DNA of 64,000 nucleotides from Ohtaekwangia sp966211525 (GTDB lineage Bacteria; Bacteroidota; Bacteroidia; Cytophagales; Cyclobacteriaceae), in contig CBIHOZ010000015.1 of assembly GCA_966211525.1 (NCBI GenBank), forward strand, positions 3,251-67,250. The letters run 5' to 3'. The notes beneath the pieces were generated by a model. The model ran no database searches and was not told the origin of the DNA. It worked only from the letters and a program-made list of their open reading frames with translations. Position 1 is the first letter of the stretch, and each line of letters opens with the position of its first letter. The position numbers were made by a program, and so were the translations under genes. Below are positions 42,793-52,029 of the stretch, piece after piece.

Positions 42793-44850
42793 ATGGCCGA
42801 CAAGAAAGAAAATAATAAACCGCTGTTACCAACAAAGCCACCGAAAGGTAATTACCAGATCTGGGTAATTATTGCAACGATAGCTGTGATCTTTGGTGTA
42901 ATGTATTTCAACTCTGCAAGCAGTCTTAAAACCGTCCGCTACGATGACTTCAAAGAGATGGTAAAAAATGGCGATGTGCGCAAAGTCGTATTGATACAAA
43001 ACCAAAAGTTTGTTGAAGTTACACTTACCTCTGCTGCACTGCAGAATGCAAAGTATAAACAAGATATCAATAATGGTCCGCTCAGTTCCGGAAACTCAGG
43101 TCCACATTATGTTTTGAAAGTAGTGGATGCTGGTAATTTTGACCAGGAGTTCCGTACTTTCCTCGACAAGCAGGTTGCTCAAAGCCAGCGTCCCGAGTAT
43201 GATACGGAAGATCGTGGTGATTATGTGAGCCAGCTTTTCCAGTGGGGACTTTTGTTCCTCCTGCTTTTCGGATTCTGGATGCTGATGCGCAGAATGACCG
43301 GAGGCGGTGGCCCTGGCGGACAGATCTTCAACATTGGTAAATCAAAGGCTGCACTGTTCGATGCAGAGAACAAAGTAAAGATCACATTCGATAATGTGGC
43401 TGGTCTTGATGAAGCAAAAGAAGAAATAAAAGAGATTGTTGACTTCCTGAAAAATCCGGGCAAGTTCACCAAGCTTGGTGGTAAAATTCCAAAAGGTGCT
43501 CTTTTGGTAGGCCCTCCCGGTACCGGTAAAACCTTGCTTGCAAAAGCTGTAGCAGGTGAAGCAGCTGTACCATTCTTCTCATTATCAGGTTCTGATTTCG
43601 TGGAGATGTTTGTGGGTGTAGGTGCTGCGCGTGTTCGCGACCTCTTCAAACAAGCAAAAGAAAAAGCTCCTTGTATCGTGTTTATAGATGAGATTGATGC
43701 TATAGGTCGTTCACGTGGTCGTGGACAATTACCTGGCGCGAACGATGAACGCGAAAATACATTGAACTCGTTACTCGTGGAGATGGATGGTTTCGCTACC
43801 GACTCCGGAGTAATTATACTGGCAGCAACAAACCGTCCGGATGTATTGGACTCTGCGTTGCTTCGTCCGGGTCGTTTCGATCGTCAGATCAGTATCGACA
43901 AACCAGATATCGTAGGGCGTGAGGCTATATTTAAAGTACACCTCAAGCCAATCAAACTTGATCCGAGTGTAGATGCTAAAAAACTTTCAGCACAGACACC
44001 TGGATTTGCCGGAGCAGAAATAGCCAACGTATGTAACGAAGCTGCTCTTATCGCTGCCCGCAGAGATAAGAAAGCTGTAGATATGCAAGACTTCCAGGAT
44101 GCTATCGACCGTGTGATCGGTGGTCTTGAAAAGAAGAACAAAATTATATCTCCGGAAGAGAAGAAGATCGTTGCCTTCCACGAAGCAGGTCACGCAGTAG
44201 CAGGCTGGTTCCTGGAACATGCTGATCCATTGGTGAAAGTAAGTATAGTACCGCGCGGTGTAGCTGCATTAGGTTACGCGCAATACTTGCCGAAGGAGCA
44301 GTTCCTCTATCAGACAGAACAAATGCTGGACGAAATGTGCATGGCCTTTGGTGGTCGTGCCGCAGAAGATATAGTGTTCGGTAAAATATCAACGGGTGCA
44401 TTGAGCGATCTGGAGCGTATCACAAAGATGGCTTACAGTATAGTTACCATTTATGGTATGAACAAAGAGATCGGTAACATGTCGTTCTACGATTCCAAGG
44501 CTAACGATTACTCTTTCCAAAAGCCATACTCAGAAGCTACATCGGAGAAGATCGATCGCGAAGTAAAACGCATTATCGATGATGCGTATGAGCGTACCAA
44601 ATCTTTACTGATGCAGCATCGTCAATACCTCGATGTGATCGCGAAAGAGTTGCTTGAGAAAGAAATTCTGTTCCAGGCGGATCTTGAGAGACTGATTGGA
44701 AAGCGTCCGTTCGAGAAGCTTACTACATACCAGCAATTTACCAACGGACAGGGTAAATATGAGAAGAAGCAACAGGAAGGTGAACAGCCTGGTGTTGATC
44801 CTACTCCTACCCTGGAAGGTGATAAACCGGATGAGCTGGCCAATCAATAG
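42793..44850 (+). CDS. ftsH: ATP-dependent zinc metalloprotease FtsH
   Basis: A 685-residue membrane protease. Two membrane helices (about 22-40 and 150-170) flank a periplasmic domain; the AAA+ domain has GPPGTGKTLLAK near 240, IDEIDAIGR (Walker B) and the second region of homology; the protease domain has HEAGHAVAGW near 462. It degrades misfolded membrane proteins and regulatory proteins. The C-terminus is an acidic, Gln/Pro-rich tail. A strong terminator follows. Confidence 0.98.
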   Translation: MADKKENNKPLLPTKPPKGNYQIWVIIATIAVIFGVMYFNSASSLKTVRYDDFKEMVKNGDVRKVVLIQNQKFVEVTLTSAALQNAKYKQDINNGPLSSGNSGPHYVLKVVDAGNFDQEFRTFLDKQVAQSQRPEYDTEDRGDYVSQLFQWGLLFLLLFGFWMLMRRMTGGGGPGGQIFNIGKSKAALFDAENKVKITFDNVAGLDEAKEEIKEIVDFLKNPGKFTKLGGKIPKGALLVGPPGTGKTLLAKAVAGEAAVPFFSLSGSDFVEMFVGVGAARVRDLFKQAKEKAPCIVFIDEIDAIGRSRGRGQLPGANDERENTLNSLLVEMDGFATDSGVIILAATNRPDVLDSALLRPGRFDRQISIDKPDIVGREAIFKVHLKPIKLDPSVDAKKLSAQTPGFAGAEIANVCNEAALIAARRDKKAVDMQDFQDAIDRVIGGLEKKNKIISPEEKKIVAFHEAGHAVAGWFLEHADPLVKVSIVPRGVAALGYAQYLPKEQFLYQTEQMLDEMCMAFGGRAAEDIVFGKISTGALSDLERITKMAYSIVTIYGMNKEIGNMSFYDSKANDYSFQKPYSEATSEKIDREVKRIIDDAYERTKSLLMQHRQYLDVIAKELLEKEILFQADLERLIGKRPFEKLTTYQQFTNGQGKYEKKQQEGEQPGVDPTPTLEGDKPDELANQ

Positions 44851-44876
44851 AACTTAAAGAGAATACTCTTATTTTT

Positions 44877-44914
44877 GGACTCAGGTACCGAAGTGCCTGA
44901 GTCCATTTTTTTTT
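44877..44914 (+). terminator. Rho-independent terminator after ftsH
   Basis: A 9-bp stem (GGACTCAGG with CCTGAGTCC) followed by nine T's lies about 27 bases after the ftsH stop. Confidence 0.92.
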
Positions 44915-45043
44915 ACGATACCTCTATACGCAACTTTTGCTATGAACCGATCGACTTCATCCTTTTACAGCAGGTCTATATTTATGCAGCTTGCCTTAAA
45001 GCGTTGTGCCGCTCTTTTTATTACTGCGTAATCCGTGAACGAT

Positions 45044-45808
45044 ATGCTTGAAAGAATTCCAGACCTGCAGCATAAAAAGATCTTCTTTGCATCAGACTTT
45101 CACCTGGGCGTGCCGAATCATGAAGTAAGTGTAGCGCGTGAGAAGAAGATCATGGCATGGCTTGATTCCATTAAGAATGAAGCGCACACTATCTATCTGC
45201 TGGGAGATATATTTGATTTCTGGTTTGAGTATAAACATGCTATACCGAAAGGACACATCAGGCTGCAGGGTAAATTAGCCGAGCTGCGCGATGCCGGTAT
45301 ACCCATTGTATTTTTTACCGGCAATCATGATATGTGGATGTTCGATTACTTCCCGAAAGAGTTAGGTATACCGGTGTATCGCGATCCGCTTGTATTGGAA
45401 GTGGGCTCACAACGATTATTGATTGGACACGGTGATGGTTTAGGTCCCGGTGATCATACCTATAAAATACTCAAGAAGTTTTTCAACAGCAGTTTCTGCC
45501 AGTGGTTGTTTGCACGCCTCCATCCCAATCTTGGCATTGGTATTGCAAATCGCTGGTCGAAGAGCAGTCGGCTCACTAATATGAAACGTGAAGACGGCTA
45601 CCAGGGAAATGAAAAAGAGTTTCTGTGGGTGTATTGCAATGAGATAGAACAAAAGCAGCATCACGACTATTATATATTTGGACACCGGCATTTACCCCTC
45701 GATCTGCCTATCGGCGAACATAGCCGCTATATTAACCTGGGCGAGTGGGTAAATTTCAGCACATACGCTGTGTACGATGGCAAAACCGTAGCGCTTAAAA
45801 CATTTTGA
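45044..45808 (+). CDS. lpxH: UDP-2,3-diacylglucosamine diphosphatase
   Basis: About 254 residues of the LpxH-type metallophosphoesterase family. Metal-binding motifs are FASDFHLGVPN, LLGDIFDFWFEY, TGNHDMW, LLIGHGDGLGPGD and FGHRHLPLD. It hydrolyses UDP-2,3-diacylglucosamine to lipid X in lipid A synthesis at the inner membrane. ATG 45044 is preferred over an in-frame GTG at 45035. The next gene starts three bases after its stop. Confidence 0.92.
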   Translation: MLERIPDLQHKKIFFASDFHLGVPNHEVSVAREKKIMAWLDSIKNEAHTIYLLGDIFDFWFEYKHAIPKGHIRLQGKLAELRDAGIPIVFFTGNHDMWMFDYFPKELGIPVYRDPLVLEVGSQRLLIGHGDGLGPGDHTYKILKKFFNSSFCQWLFARLHPNLGIGIANRWSKSSRLTNMKREDGYQGNEKEFLWVYCNEIEQKQHHDYYIFGHRHLPLDLPIGEHSRYINLGEWVNFSTYAVYDGKTVALKTF

Positions 45809-45811
45809 CTT

Positions 45812-46651
45812 GTGAACTTTACAATAACACGATACCTCCAGCAATTATCATCTATACCGGTATATAGTAAAGTATATATCCTGGTAGTAGCCGGTATGCT
45901 GCTCTATGGTTCTACATCGGCTCAAACGCGGAAGATCAAAACACTGGAAGTGAGCGACACCATTCGCTATGCTGCTGTGGACCGCCCGGGAGAACTATAT
46001 ATTGTAACCGCATCAGGACAGCTTCAGAAATTTGATACCGATGGTAAACTGGTTGCATTGCATAAAGACAAACCTGTACCAACGTTGTTCGATCCGCGAG
46101 ACGGCAGCCGGCTGTTCGCTTTCTTTCGTGAGACACGCCAGTATAATTTTCTGAATCCATCGTTCGAAGCCGTGCAGGCTTTTTCCATTGACTCATCGTT
46201 TGCTACAGAACCCTGGCTTGCGTGCGTATCCGGTGATCATAACATCTGGCTCTTTGATGCAGCCGATTGGACACTCAAGAAATTAAATACCACAACGGGA
46301 GCCCTATCCGTAGAGGAAGCCATTGAAACGAAGTCCAGGCAAAAATCAACCTATACATTTCTTCGCGAATACCAGGGCTTTGTGTTTCTGCTTGATGTAA
46401 GCGAAGGCATTCTGATCTTCAACAGCGTTGGCAAACACATTCGAACCATTGAAGTAAAAAATCTCAGTTACTTTAATTTCCTGGGTGAAGAGCTCTATTA
46501 CCTGCAAGGCGATACGCTTCGCTTCTTCGATCTGTTCACCACAGAAACACGCGAACAGAAGCTGGCTACACCCGGTAACTTTGCGCTCATTACCGATGAG
46601 CGATTCTTTTTAATCCGGAAAAACATCATTGAAATATACCGCGCACAATAG
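45812..46651 (+). CDS. Exported beta-propeller-like protein
   Basis: A 279-residue protein from GTG 45812 with an N-terminal hydrophobic segment (VYILVVAGMLLYGSTSAQ) ending in a probable signal cleavage site. The mature part is made of repeated strands such as AVDRPGELYIVTASGQLQKFDTDGKLV and FVFLLDVSEGILIFNSVGKHIRT, as in NHL- or WD-type propellers. Three bases separate it from lpxH, so the two genes are probably cotranslated. I do not know its function. Confidence 0.75.
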   Translation: MNFTITRYLQQLSSIPVYSKVYILVVAGMLLYGSTSAQTRKIKTLEVSDTIRYAAVDRPGELYIVTASGQLQKFDTDGKLVALHKDKPVPTLFDPRDGSRLFAFFRETRQYNFLNPSFEAVQAFSIDSSFATEPWLACVSGDHNIWLFDAADWTLKKLNTTTGALSVEEAIETKSRQKSTYTFLREYQGFVFLLDVSEGILIFNSVGKHIRTIEVKNLSYFNFLGEELYYLQGDTLRFFDLFTTETREQKLATPGNFALITDERFFLIRKNIIEIYRAQ

Positions 46652-46813
46652 AATAGATCAGATACGTAGCAAAAGATTTCTGAAACTGTTCACTTTTGAA
46701 CATATTTGCATCCTCAGAAACGGCAATGTGCCTGATATGATTTAAAATCGCACATTTCTAAATCTGGCATAAAATTTCTGACTGAAAAGCGTTTCACCTA
46801 AATCTATTGTATT

Positions 46814-48184
46814 GTGTATCTGGAAGGCGGCAAAATTCTAATGATCGATGATGACGAGGATGTACTCCTCGCAGCCAAAATGTTGCTGAAGAAACAAGGT
46901 CATCATGTAATCATTGAAAAGAATCCCAAGAAAATTCCTTTTCTACTTCATAACGATACCTACGATGTCATTCTGCTCGACATGAACTTCAGCAAAGACA
47001 TTACCAGTGGTAAAGAAGGTTTCTATTGGCTTGAGCAGATTTTAGGACACGATCCTTCTGCTGTAGTTATACTCATTACTGCCTTTGGCGATGTAGAGAT
47101 GGCGGTGCGTGCATTGAAAGCAGGCGCTACTGATTTTATACTGAAGCCCTGGCAAAATGAAAAGCTGGTAGCCACTATATCTACAGCTATACGCCTGAAG
47201 CAATCCTATAATGAAGTAGATAAACTGAAGAAGGCTAAAGAAATGCTGGAAGAGCAGATCAGCAGACCCTTCGGTGAAATTATAGGACAGAGTAAAGCTA
47301 TACAGGAAGTATTTACGCTGATAGATAAAGTTGCCAAAACAGACGCAAATATACTTATACTCGGAGAGAACGGAACAGGTAAAGAACTTATAGCCCGCGC
47401 TATACATCAACGCTCGCTTCGAAAAGATAACAGCTTTGTTTCGGTAGATATGGGTGCTATAACGGAGACACTTTTTGAAAGTGAACTCTTCGGTCATAAG
47501 AAAGGAGCCTTTACCGATGCGCGTGAAGATCGCCCGGGAAGATTTGAGCTTGCCAACAACGGTACACTCTTCCTCGATGAGATCGGTAACCTGAGCATGA
47601 GTTTACAGAGTAAATTACTGAGTGCACTTCAGTCACGCCAGGTAACGCGTGTGGGAGCAAACCAGGCATTACCGGTAAATTTACGGTTGATCTGTGCCAC
47701 CAATATGCCGCTTCACAAGATGGTGCAGGAAGGCACCTTCCGGCAGGATTTACTTTATCGTATCAATACGGTAGAGCTCCACGTACCACCATTGGCTGAG
47801 CGTGTAGAAGATATACCTATGCTGGCACAACACTATCTTAACTACTACGCCAAGAAGTATCACAAGCATGTAACTTCCATTACCCCGGAAGCTATTGATA
47901 AACTAAAGCGCTATGCATGGCCCGGTAACATCCGCGAGTTACAGCATGGCATTGAACGTGCCGTGATCATGACCGACTCGGCAACATTGCAGGAAAGTGA
48001 TTTTCTCCTGAGCCGCACAGTCTCATCCAACTCCAATAGCAACACGCTGAATCTGGATGAAGTGGAAAAGACTGCGATCGTGAAAGCACTCAATATGCAC
48101 AACGGTAATATTTCAAAAGCTGCCGATGAATTAGGACTTACCCGCGCTTCACTCTATCGCCGAATGGAGAAGTATGGTATCTGA
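46814..48184 (+). CDS. NtrC-family sigma-54 response regulator
   Basis: A 456-residue regulator starting at GTG 46814. Domains: receiver with phosphoacceptor Asp56 (ILLDMNF), AAA+ domain with GENGTGKE near 184-191 and Walker B TLFLDEIGNL, and a C-terminal Fis-type HTH (ISKAADELGLTRASLYRRMEKYG). The sigma-54 contact loop reads GAFTDA at 231-236 rather than the canonical GAFTGA, a variant I recall from other Bacteroidota. It would activate RpoN promoters when phosphorylated. A histidine kinase follows 230 bases downstream after a terminator and is the likely but unproven partner. Confidence 0.93.
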   Translation: MYLEGGKILMIDDDEDVLLAAKMLLKKQGHHVIIEKNPKKIPFLLHNDTYDVILLDMNFSKDITSGKEGFYWLEQILGHDPSAVVILITAFGDVEMAVRALKAGATDFILKPWQNEKLVATISTAIRLKQSYNEVDKLKKAKEMLEEQISRPFGEIIGQSKAIQEVFTLIDKVAKTDANILILGENGTGKELIARAIHQRSLRKDNSFVSVDMGAITETLFESELFGHKKGAFTDAREDRPGRFELANNGTLFLDEIGNLSMSLQSKLLSALQSRQVTRVGANQALPVNLRLICATNMPLHKMVQEGTFRQDLLYRINTVELHVPPLAERVEDIPMLAQHYLNYYAKKYHKHVTSITPEAIDKLKRYAWPGNIRELQHGIERAVIMTDSATLQESDFLLSRTVSSNSNSNTLNLDEVEKTAIVKALNMHNGNISKAADELGLTRASLYRRMEKYGI

Positions 48185-48215
48185 TTCTCAAACATATATA
48201 TCTTTTTAAAATACG

Positions 48216-48243
48216 AAAGCCCGGATCAGCACCGGGCTTTTTT
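48216..48243 (+). terminator. Rho-independent terminator
   Basis: A 9-bp stem (AAAGCCCGG 48216-48224 with CCGGGCTTT 48232-48240) with T-run follows the response regulator by about 30 bases. Confidence 0.92.
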
Positions 48244-48349
48244 ATGGCATGTTTACTTGTCGCGCCAACTATACTGCAGCGCGTTGCTGACAACGAAAAT
48301 TATTTATCCTTCAGGCGGTTACTATTTTTTTCTTCTCCAGATAGGTTAT

Positions 48350-48369
48350 AACTGTTTACGAAAACAGTT
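48350..48369. promoter_or_regulatory. Inverted repeat upstream of the histidine kinase
   Basis: A perfect 8-8 repeat (AACTGTTT-ACGA-AAACAGTT) about 45 bases before the kinase start. It has no T-run on the plus strand, so an operator is more likely than a terminator. The regulator is unknown. Confidence 0.5.
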
Positions 48370-48414
48370 TCCTCATAGCATTTGTTTAAAAATTGTTGTA
48401 CATTAAATTGTCCT

Positions 48415-50448
48415 ATGCAAGCGTATAGATTTGCAGGTATTGTTTTTCTCCTGACATGTATTGTCTCTGCATGCGAGGACAATGGCTATATTATTCCCCT
48501 CGATCAGAAGATCAAAGTTTTCAAATGGATGGATGAAGCTGCGAGGCGTTGTCGCTACAGCACAGCCGACTCGGTTCTGACCTGCGCAGCTGTAGACGAC
48601 ATCAGCACTTCACCAACGCCTGTCAATCCTTCTGCCAAAACAAAAGAGATCTGGCTTAACTATAAGAAAGCACATGCGCTTTCTGAAAATAATTTTGGTG
48701 AAGAAGCTATCAAGATCATCAATCATATACTGCCCGAAACAGAAGACTATAATTACCTGTACGAGCGCGCCATACTTTTATCGCTGCGAAGTTTTATACA
48801 TACGAATCACTTCAATGCACAACTCGCTGCATACGATGCATATCAATCTGCGGATATTCTGATGGAGTTAGGGATTACAAAAGAAGCAGCCGCCAAACAC
48901 TTGTCCATTGCCAACCTGCAGTTTAACACCGGTAACTTTGAGATCGCGCTGGAAAACGCCAAGCAATCCATTGTGCTTTTCAAGCAAAGTAAAGAGATGC
49001 GAAGAGAAGATACCCTCAACATCATCAATGCCTATAATACGATGGGCATGTCGTATGTGCATCTTAAACATATTGATAGTGCAGCAACAAGCTATGGTGC
49101 AGCGCTTCCGCTTACGCGGAATATCAAGAGCGATATATGGGAAGGCCTGGTCGTGGGAAATATAGCGCGCGTTGATTTTATACGCGGCAACCTGGATGCT
49201 GCTATAGCAAAATATACCCAGGAAGCTACCGTGTGTCTCAAATACAACGAACGGGCAGCTGCCGGTAAAGCACTTACCGGGTTGGCAGAAGTATACGTCA
49301 GGCAAAAACAATTTGATCGTGCCAAGCAATACTATGACAGTGCATGGCATTTGATGCGCGTTGAACGAAGACCTTCCATCTGGCTCGATTACTTTAAAAG
49401 CCTGCACAGCTGGTTTGAACTTACCCACCAATTCGATTCGGCACACCTCACGTTTGAAAGATATATAGCCTTGCGCGACTCTGTGCAAAGTCCGCAGAGC
49501 CAGCAACTGCTGCGACTGCAGAAGCAACTTCAATTTGAAAAACAACTGGCATTGCTGCGTGCGGAAAATCAACTGCGAAGCAGTGAGCTCAATACCAGCA
49601 GAGTTCTGATCGTATCCATTCTGGCAGTACTCGTACTGATCAGTATACTGCTATACACGATACGCAGGAGTTACCGTAAAACGAGTGCGCTCAATGCTGA
49701 ACTTGAAAATAAAGTAAGAGCGCGCACGGCTGAGCTTGTAAAACTCAACAGCGAACTTGATACATATTTATACCGTGCGTCTCACGATGTACGGAGACCG
49801 ATTCTCAGCATTATAGGTTTAGGACAACTTGCCGGGTTAACCCACGATGAGAATGAACGAAGAGCCATTCAGCAGAAGATTGATCTCACCGCCCGTGATA
49901 TGGACAAGATGCTGTCTAAAATACACATGGCGTATGAACTGGATAAACTTGAAGGCATCCAGTCCGTTAATATGAAAGACTATATCTTGTCGCTGACGGA
50001 ACAATTCAAAGGACTATATCCGGAGATAACATTCCGTGCCGACCTGGAGGGTGATATTACTGTAAATTCAAACATCAGACTTCTTGATATTATCTTCATT
50101 AACATCTTCGAGAATGCCTGTATATTCAACAACCAGATTGACCCGGAGATAAGCGTTCGGTCTTCCCGCGCAAGCGGCCACGTGGAGATTGTGTTTAAAG
50201 ACAACGGCATTGGTATCGATCAAAAATATCTCAAGACTATATTTAATCCCTATACACGCTACAGCGATCGCTCTATCGGCAGCGGTCTCGGCTTACACCT
50301 GGTGCAAAAAGCATTGTCCAAACTGAACGGACGCATTGTGGTGGAGAGTACGATATATCTTGGAACGGAATTCAAAATTATACTACCCGCCTGCAAGGAA
50401 GCAGCCTCGGTAGAATCTACCTGGAATACGCGGACAAAATCTATCTGA
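48415..50448 (+). CDS. TPR-containing sensor histidine kinase lipoprotein
   Basis: A 677-residue protein from ATG 48415 with lipobox VSAC (about residue 25), a periplasmic TPR array (roughly 60-370, e.g. AINAYNTMGMSYVHLKHIDSAA..., AAGKALTGLAEVYVRQ), a coiled coil, a transmembrane helix (VLIVSILAVLVLISILLYTI, about 395-415), a DHp helix with the H-box YRASHDVRRPI and a HATPase domain with IFENACIFNN (N-box) and DNGIGIDQ/GSGLGLH (G-boxes). It lacks a receiver domain. The response regulator at 46814 is a candidate partner. Confidence 0.9.
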   Translation: MQAYRFAGIVFLLTCIVSACEDNGYIIPLDQKIKVFKWMDEAARRCRYSTADSVLTCAAVDDISTSPTPVNPSAKTKEIWLNYKKAHALSENNFGEEAIKIINHILPETEDYNYLYERAILLSLRSFIHTNHFNAQLAAYDAYQSADILMELGITKEAAAKHLSIANLQFNTGNFEIALENAKQSIVLFKQSKEMRREDTLNIINAYNTMGMSYVHLKHIDSAATSYGAALPLTRNIKSDIWEGLVVGNIARVDFIRGNLDAAIAKYTQEATVCLKYNERAAAGKALTGLAEVYVRQKQFDRAKQYYDSAWHLMRVERRPSIWLDYFKSLHSWFELTHQFDSAHLTFERYIALRDSVQSPQSQQLLRLQKQLQFEKQLALLRAENQLRSSELNTSRVLIVSILAVLVLISILLYTIRRSYRKTSALNAELENKVRARTAELVKLNSELDTYLYRASHDVRRPILSIIGLGQLAGLTHDENERRAIQQKIDLTARDMDKMLSKIHMAYELDKLEGIQSVNMKDYILSLTEQFKGLYPEITFRADLEGDITVNSNIRLLDIIFINIFENACIFNNQIDPEISVRSSRASGHVEIVFKDNGIGIDQKYLKTIFNPYTRYSDRSIGSGLGLHLVQKALSKLNGRIVVESTIYLGTEFKIILPACKEAASVESTWNTRTKSI

Positions 50449-50458
50449 TCGAACTAAT

Positions 50459-51031
50459 TTATACAGTCGATAGTGACTCGCTCACGTTCCATCCGCTGAT
50501 GGAGACCAACGGAGTTCCGGTATCTTCTTCAGGATCATACTCCAGGTATATAGTTCGCTGACTTCCCGGTGCGATGGATATATAGCTGTCACTATAGAAT
50601 CCCGGCATGAGCCGCTTTCGGAAATGAGGATTCATCATGGATATCCGGCTAAAGAAGGCCACTATACCCGGCGAGAAATTCGACAACTTCAATTCTATCT
50701 TTCCCTCAAACCAGCGAGCCTCCGCTTGTATGCTGGATGCCTTCGTATTGTTAAGCCCTGTATAGGAATCATTATTCACGGGCAGCCAGTAAAAATTCTC
50801 ACTGAGTATCCGGTTATCGAGATCCAGCAATTGCAACTGCAGAAATATACCATTGCCTTCCTGAAAAGTATTCAGCATACCTTTTAGCGCCCAGTATTTT
50901 CGGGCGGCAGCCGGCTCTATACCAACAAAGACTTGCGAAAGCAACGTATCCTTTCCGATCATATCTTTATCAAGGACAATGTACAGTTCTTGTAATGCTT
51001 GCTTTAGTATTATAACGCGCGGTGTATATTT
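50459..51031 (-). pseudogene. C-terminal remnant of a GH2 glycosidase
   Basis: An ATG at 50962 gives 167 residues, but the frame is open back to TGA 51032-51034. The sequence resembles the C-terminal Ig-like domains of GH2 beta-mannosidase/exo-beta-glucosaminidase enzymes: LLDLDNRILSENFYWLP, SNFSPGIVAFFSRISMMNPHF, GFYSDSYISIAPGSQRTIYLEY and the ending PLVSISGWNV. The roughly 600-700 residues of the sandwich and catalytic barrel domains are missing and no signal peptide is present. The neighbouring genes belong to a glycan locus, so this is probably a decayed member of it. Alternatively it is a small stand-alone binding domain. Confidence 0.6.
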
Positions 51032-51368
51032 TCAGATACCTGCAACAAAAAACGATCGTTCAACAGCACATGAATTCAGATATATACAACCGGGCAATTT
51101 CTTCAACCTATACCTGAATCATTCTATAGCAGCACAAAGGGTACCCCTGGCACATCGGATATTATAAGGAATGCCTGTAAAGTTTGAATCCTCCCGCCCT
51201 TCTTATAGAAGAACAAGGAGGACTCCCAAACCCAACTACCAACACAGACGTTACCAAAACTGTGTGGTAGCACTGGCCTATAAACGACAGCGTTGTATAA
51301 TTCTACTCTGCTATACCTTAAAAAAATAAGATTTATTTGCCTGTAATTAGGCGTGGCAACTGCAATAC
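51032..51368. other. Intergenic region without clear gene
   Basis: No ORF with coding character is visible on either strand. The region sits between the GH2 remnant and the sigma factor. It holds the 3' end of the sigma factor transcription unit, with a T-rich stretch (51319-51327 on the plus strand as A's) that may act as a weak terminator. I cannot recognise GH2-derived sequence in it by eye. Confidence 0.5.
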
Positions 51369-51995
51369 TTACAGCATGAACCAGGAAAGTAGTAACAATA
51401 CAATGGTCTGCATCTGTTTACGCAATGAACGTAACGCTTTGAATACAGCATTGTAAACCGATTGAATGGTTATACCAAGTTCGTCTGAGATCTCCTTATT
51501 AGAGAGCTCCCGGTAATATTTCATGTGCAGTAACTTTCGTTGATGGCCTGACAATGAACTCATCGCTTTGAGCACTTGCTCTTTTTGCCAGTGCCTTACT
51601 TCATCATCCTGTATACTGCCATCCTCAACATCAAAATCTGCGAAGTCCTCTTCAGCCTTTAGGCGCACGTGAGGGGACTTCAGTGTATCGAGTAATTTTC
51701 GTTTGAGTGACGTAAAGAGATAATACTTGATCGAGGTTGTCTCATTCAGGTTCTCGCGGTTGTTCCATATCTTGACAAACAACTCCTGTATACAATCCTT
51801 GATCTGATCTTCATCTGCACTAAGCTTCTTGCCATAATTATAGAGCGCGAAAAAATACTTCCGGTATATCATGGCGTACGCAGCAAGATCACCGGACTTG
51901 AACTCCTTCCAAAGTATATAATCATTCATGGAAATTGACCGACTCCCCCGCGCTGGCTGAGGTGCATCGTTATCAATTTGTCTCGCTGCTTCCAT
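51369..51995 (-). CDS. ECF RNA polymerase sigma factor with hydrophobic tail
   Basis: A 208-residue sigma-70 family (ECF) protein. Region 2 includes YRKYFFALYNYGKKLSADEDQIKDCIQELFVKIWNNRENL; region 4 has MSSLSGHQRKLLHMKYYRELSNKEISDELGITIQSVYNAVFKALRSLRK. After it comes a hydrophobic tail (TIVLLLLSWFML), found in many Bacteroidota ECF factors of glycan loci. A start at ATG 51929 (MNDYIL...) is the usual family N-terminus; ATG 51995 adds 22 residues. No FecR-like anti-sigma gene is adjacent, so control is unclear. Confidence 0.9.
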   Translation of the reverse strand: MEAARQIDNDAPQPARGSRSISMNDYILWKEFKSGDLAAYAMIYRKYFFALYNYGKKLSADEDQIKDCIQELFVKIWNNRENLNETTSIKYYLFTSLKRKLLDTLKSPHVRLKAEEDFADFDVEDGSIQDDEVRHWQKEQVLKAMSSLSGHQRKLLHMKYYRELSNKEISDELGITIQSVYNAVFKALRSLRKQMQTIVLLLLSWFML

Positions 51996-52029
51996 GGGTT
52001 ATAATCTGGGTTATAAGTAGCTTATAAAT
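51996..52029. repeat. GGGTTATAA repeats before the sigma factor gene
   Basis: GGGTTATAA occurs at 51996-52004 and 52008-52016 (period 12), and a third TTATAA at 52022-52027. The first repeat touches the ATG at 51995. Spacing close to a helical turn suggests tandem binding of a regulator or the sigma factor's own promoter. Confidence 0.45.

Noticed and set aside
48241..48262. Possible sigma-54 promoter (TGGCATGTTTACTTG) after the response regulator
   Set aside because: The GG-N10-GC spacing rule fails: the -12 element reads TG instead of GC.
48868..49572. 234-residue minus-strand ORF inside the TPR histidine kinase gene
   Set aside because: It is antisense to a well-supported kinase gene with clear TPR motifs, and its own translation shows no domain or signal. 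Treated as a shadow reading frame.
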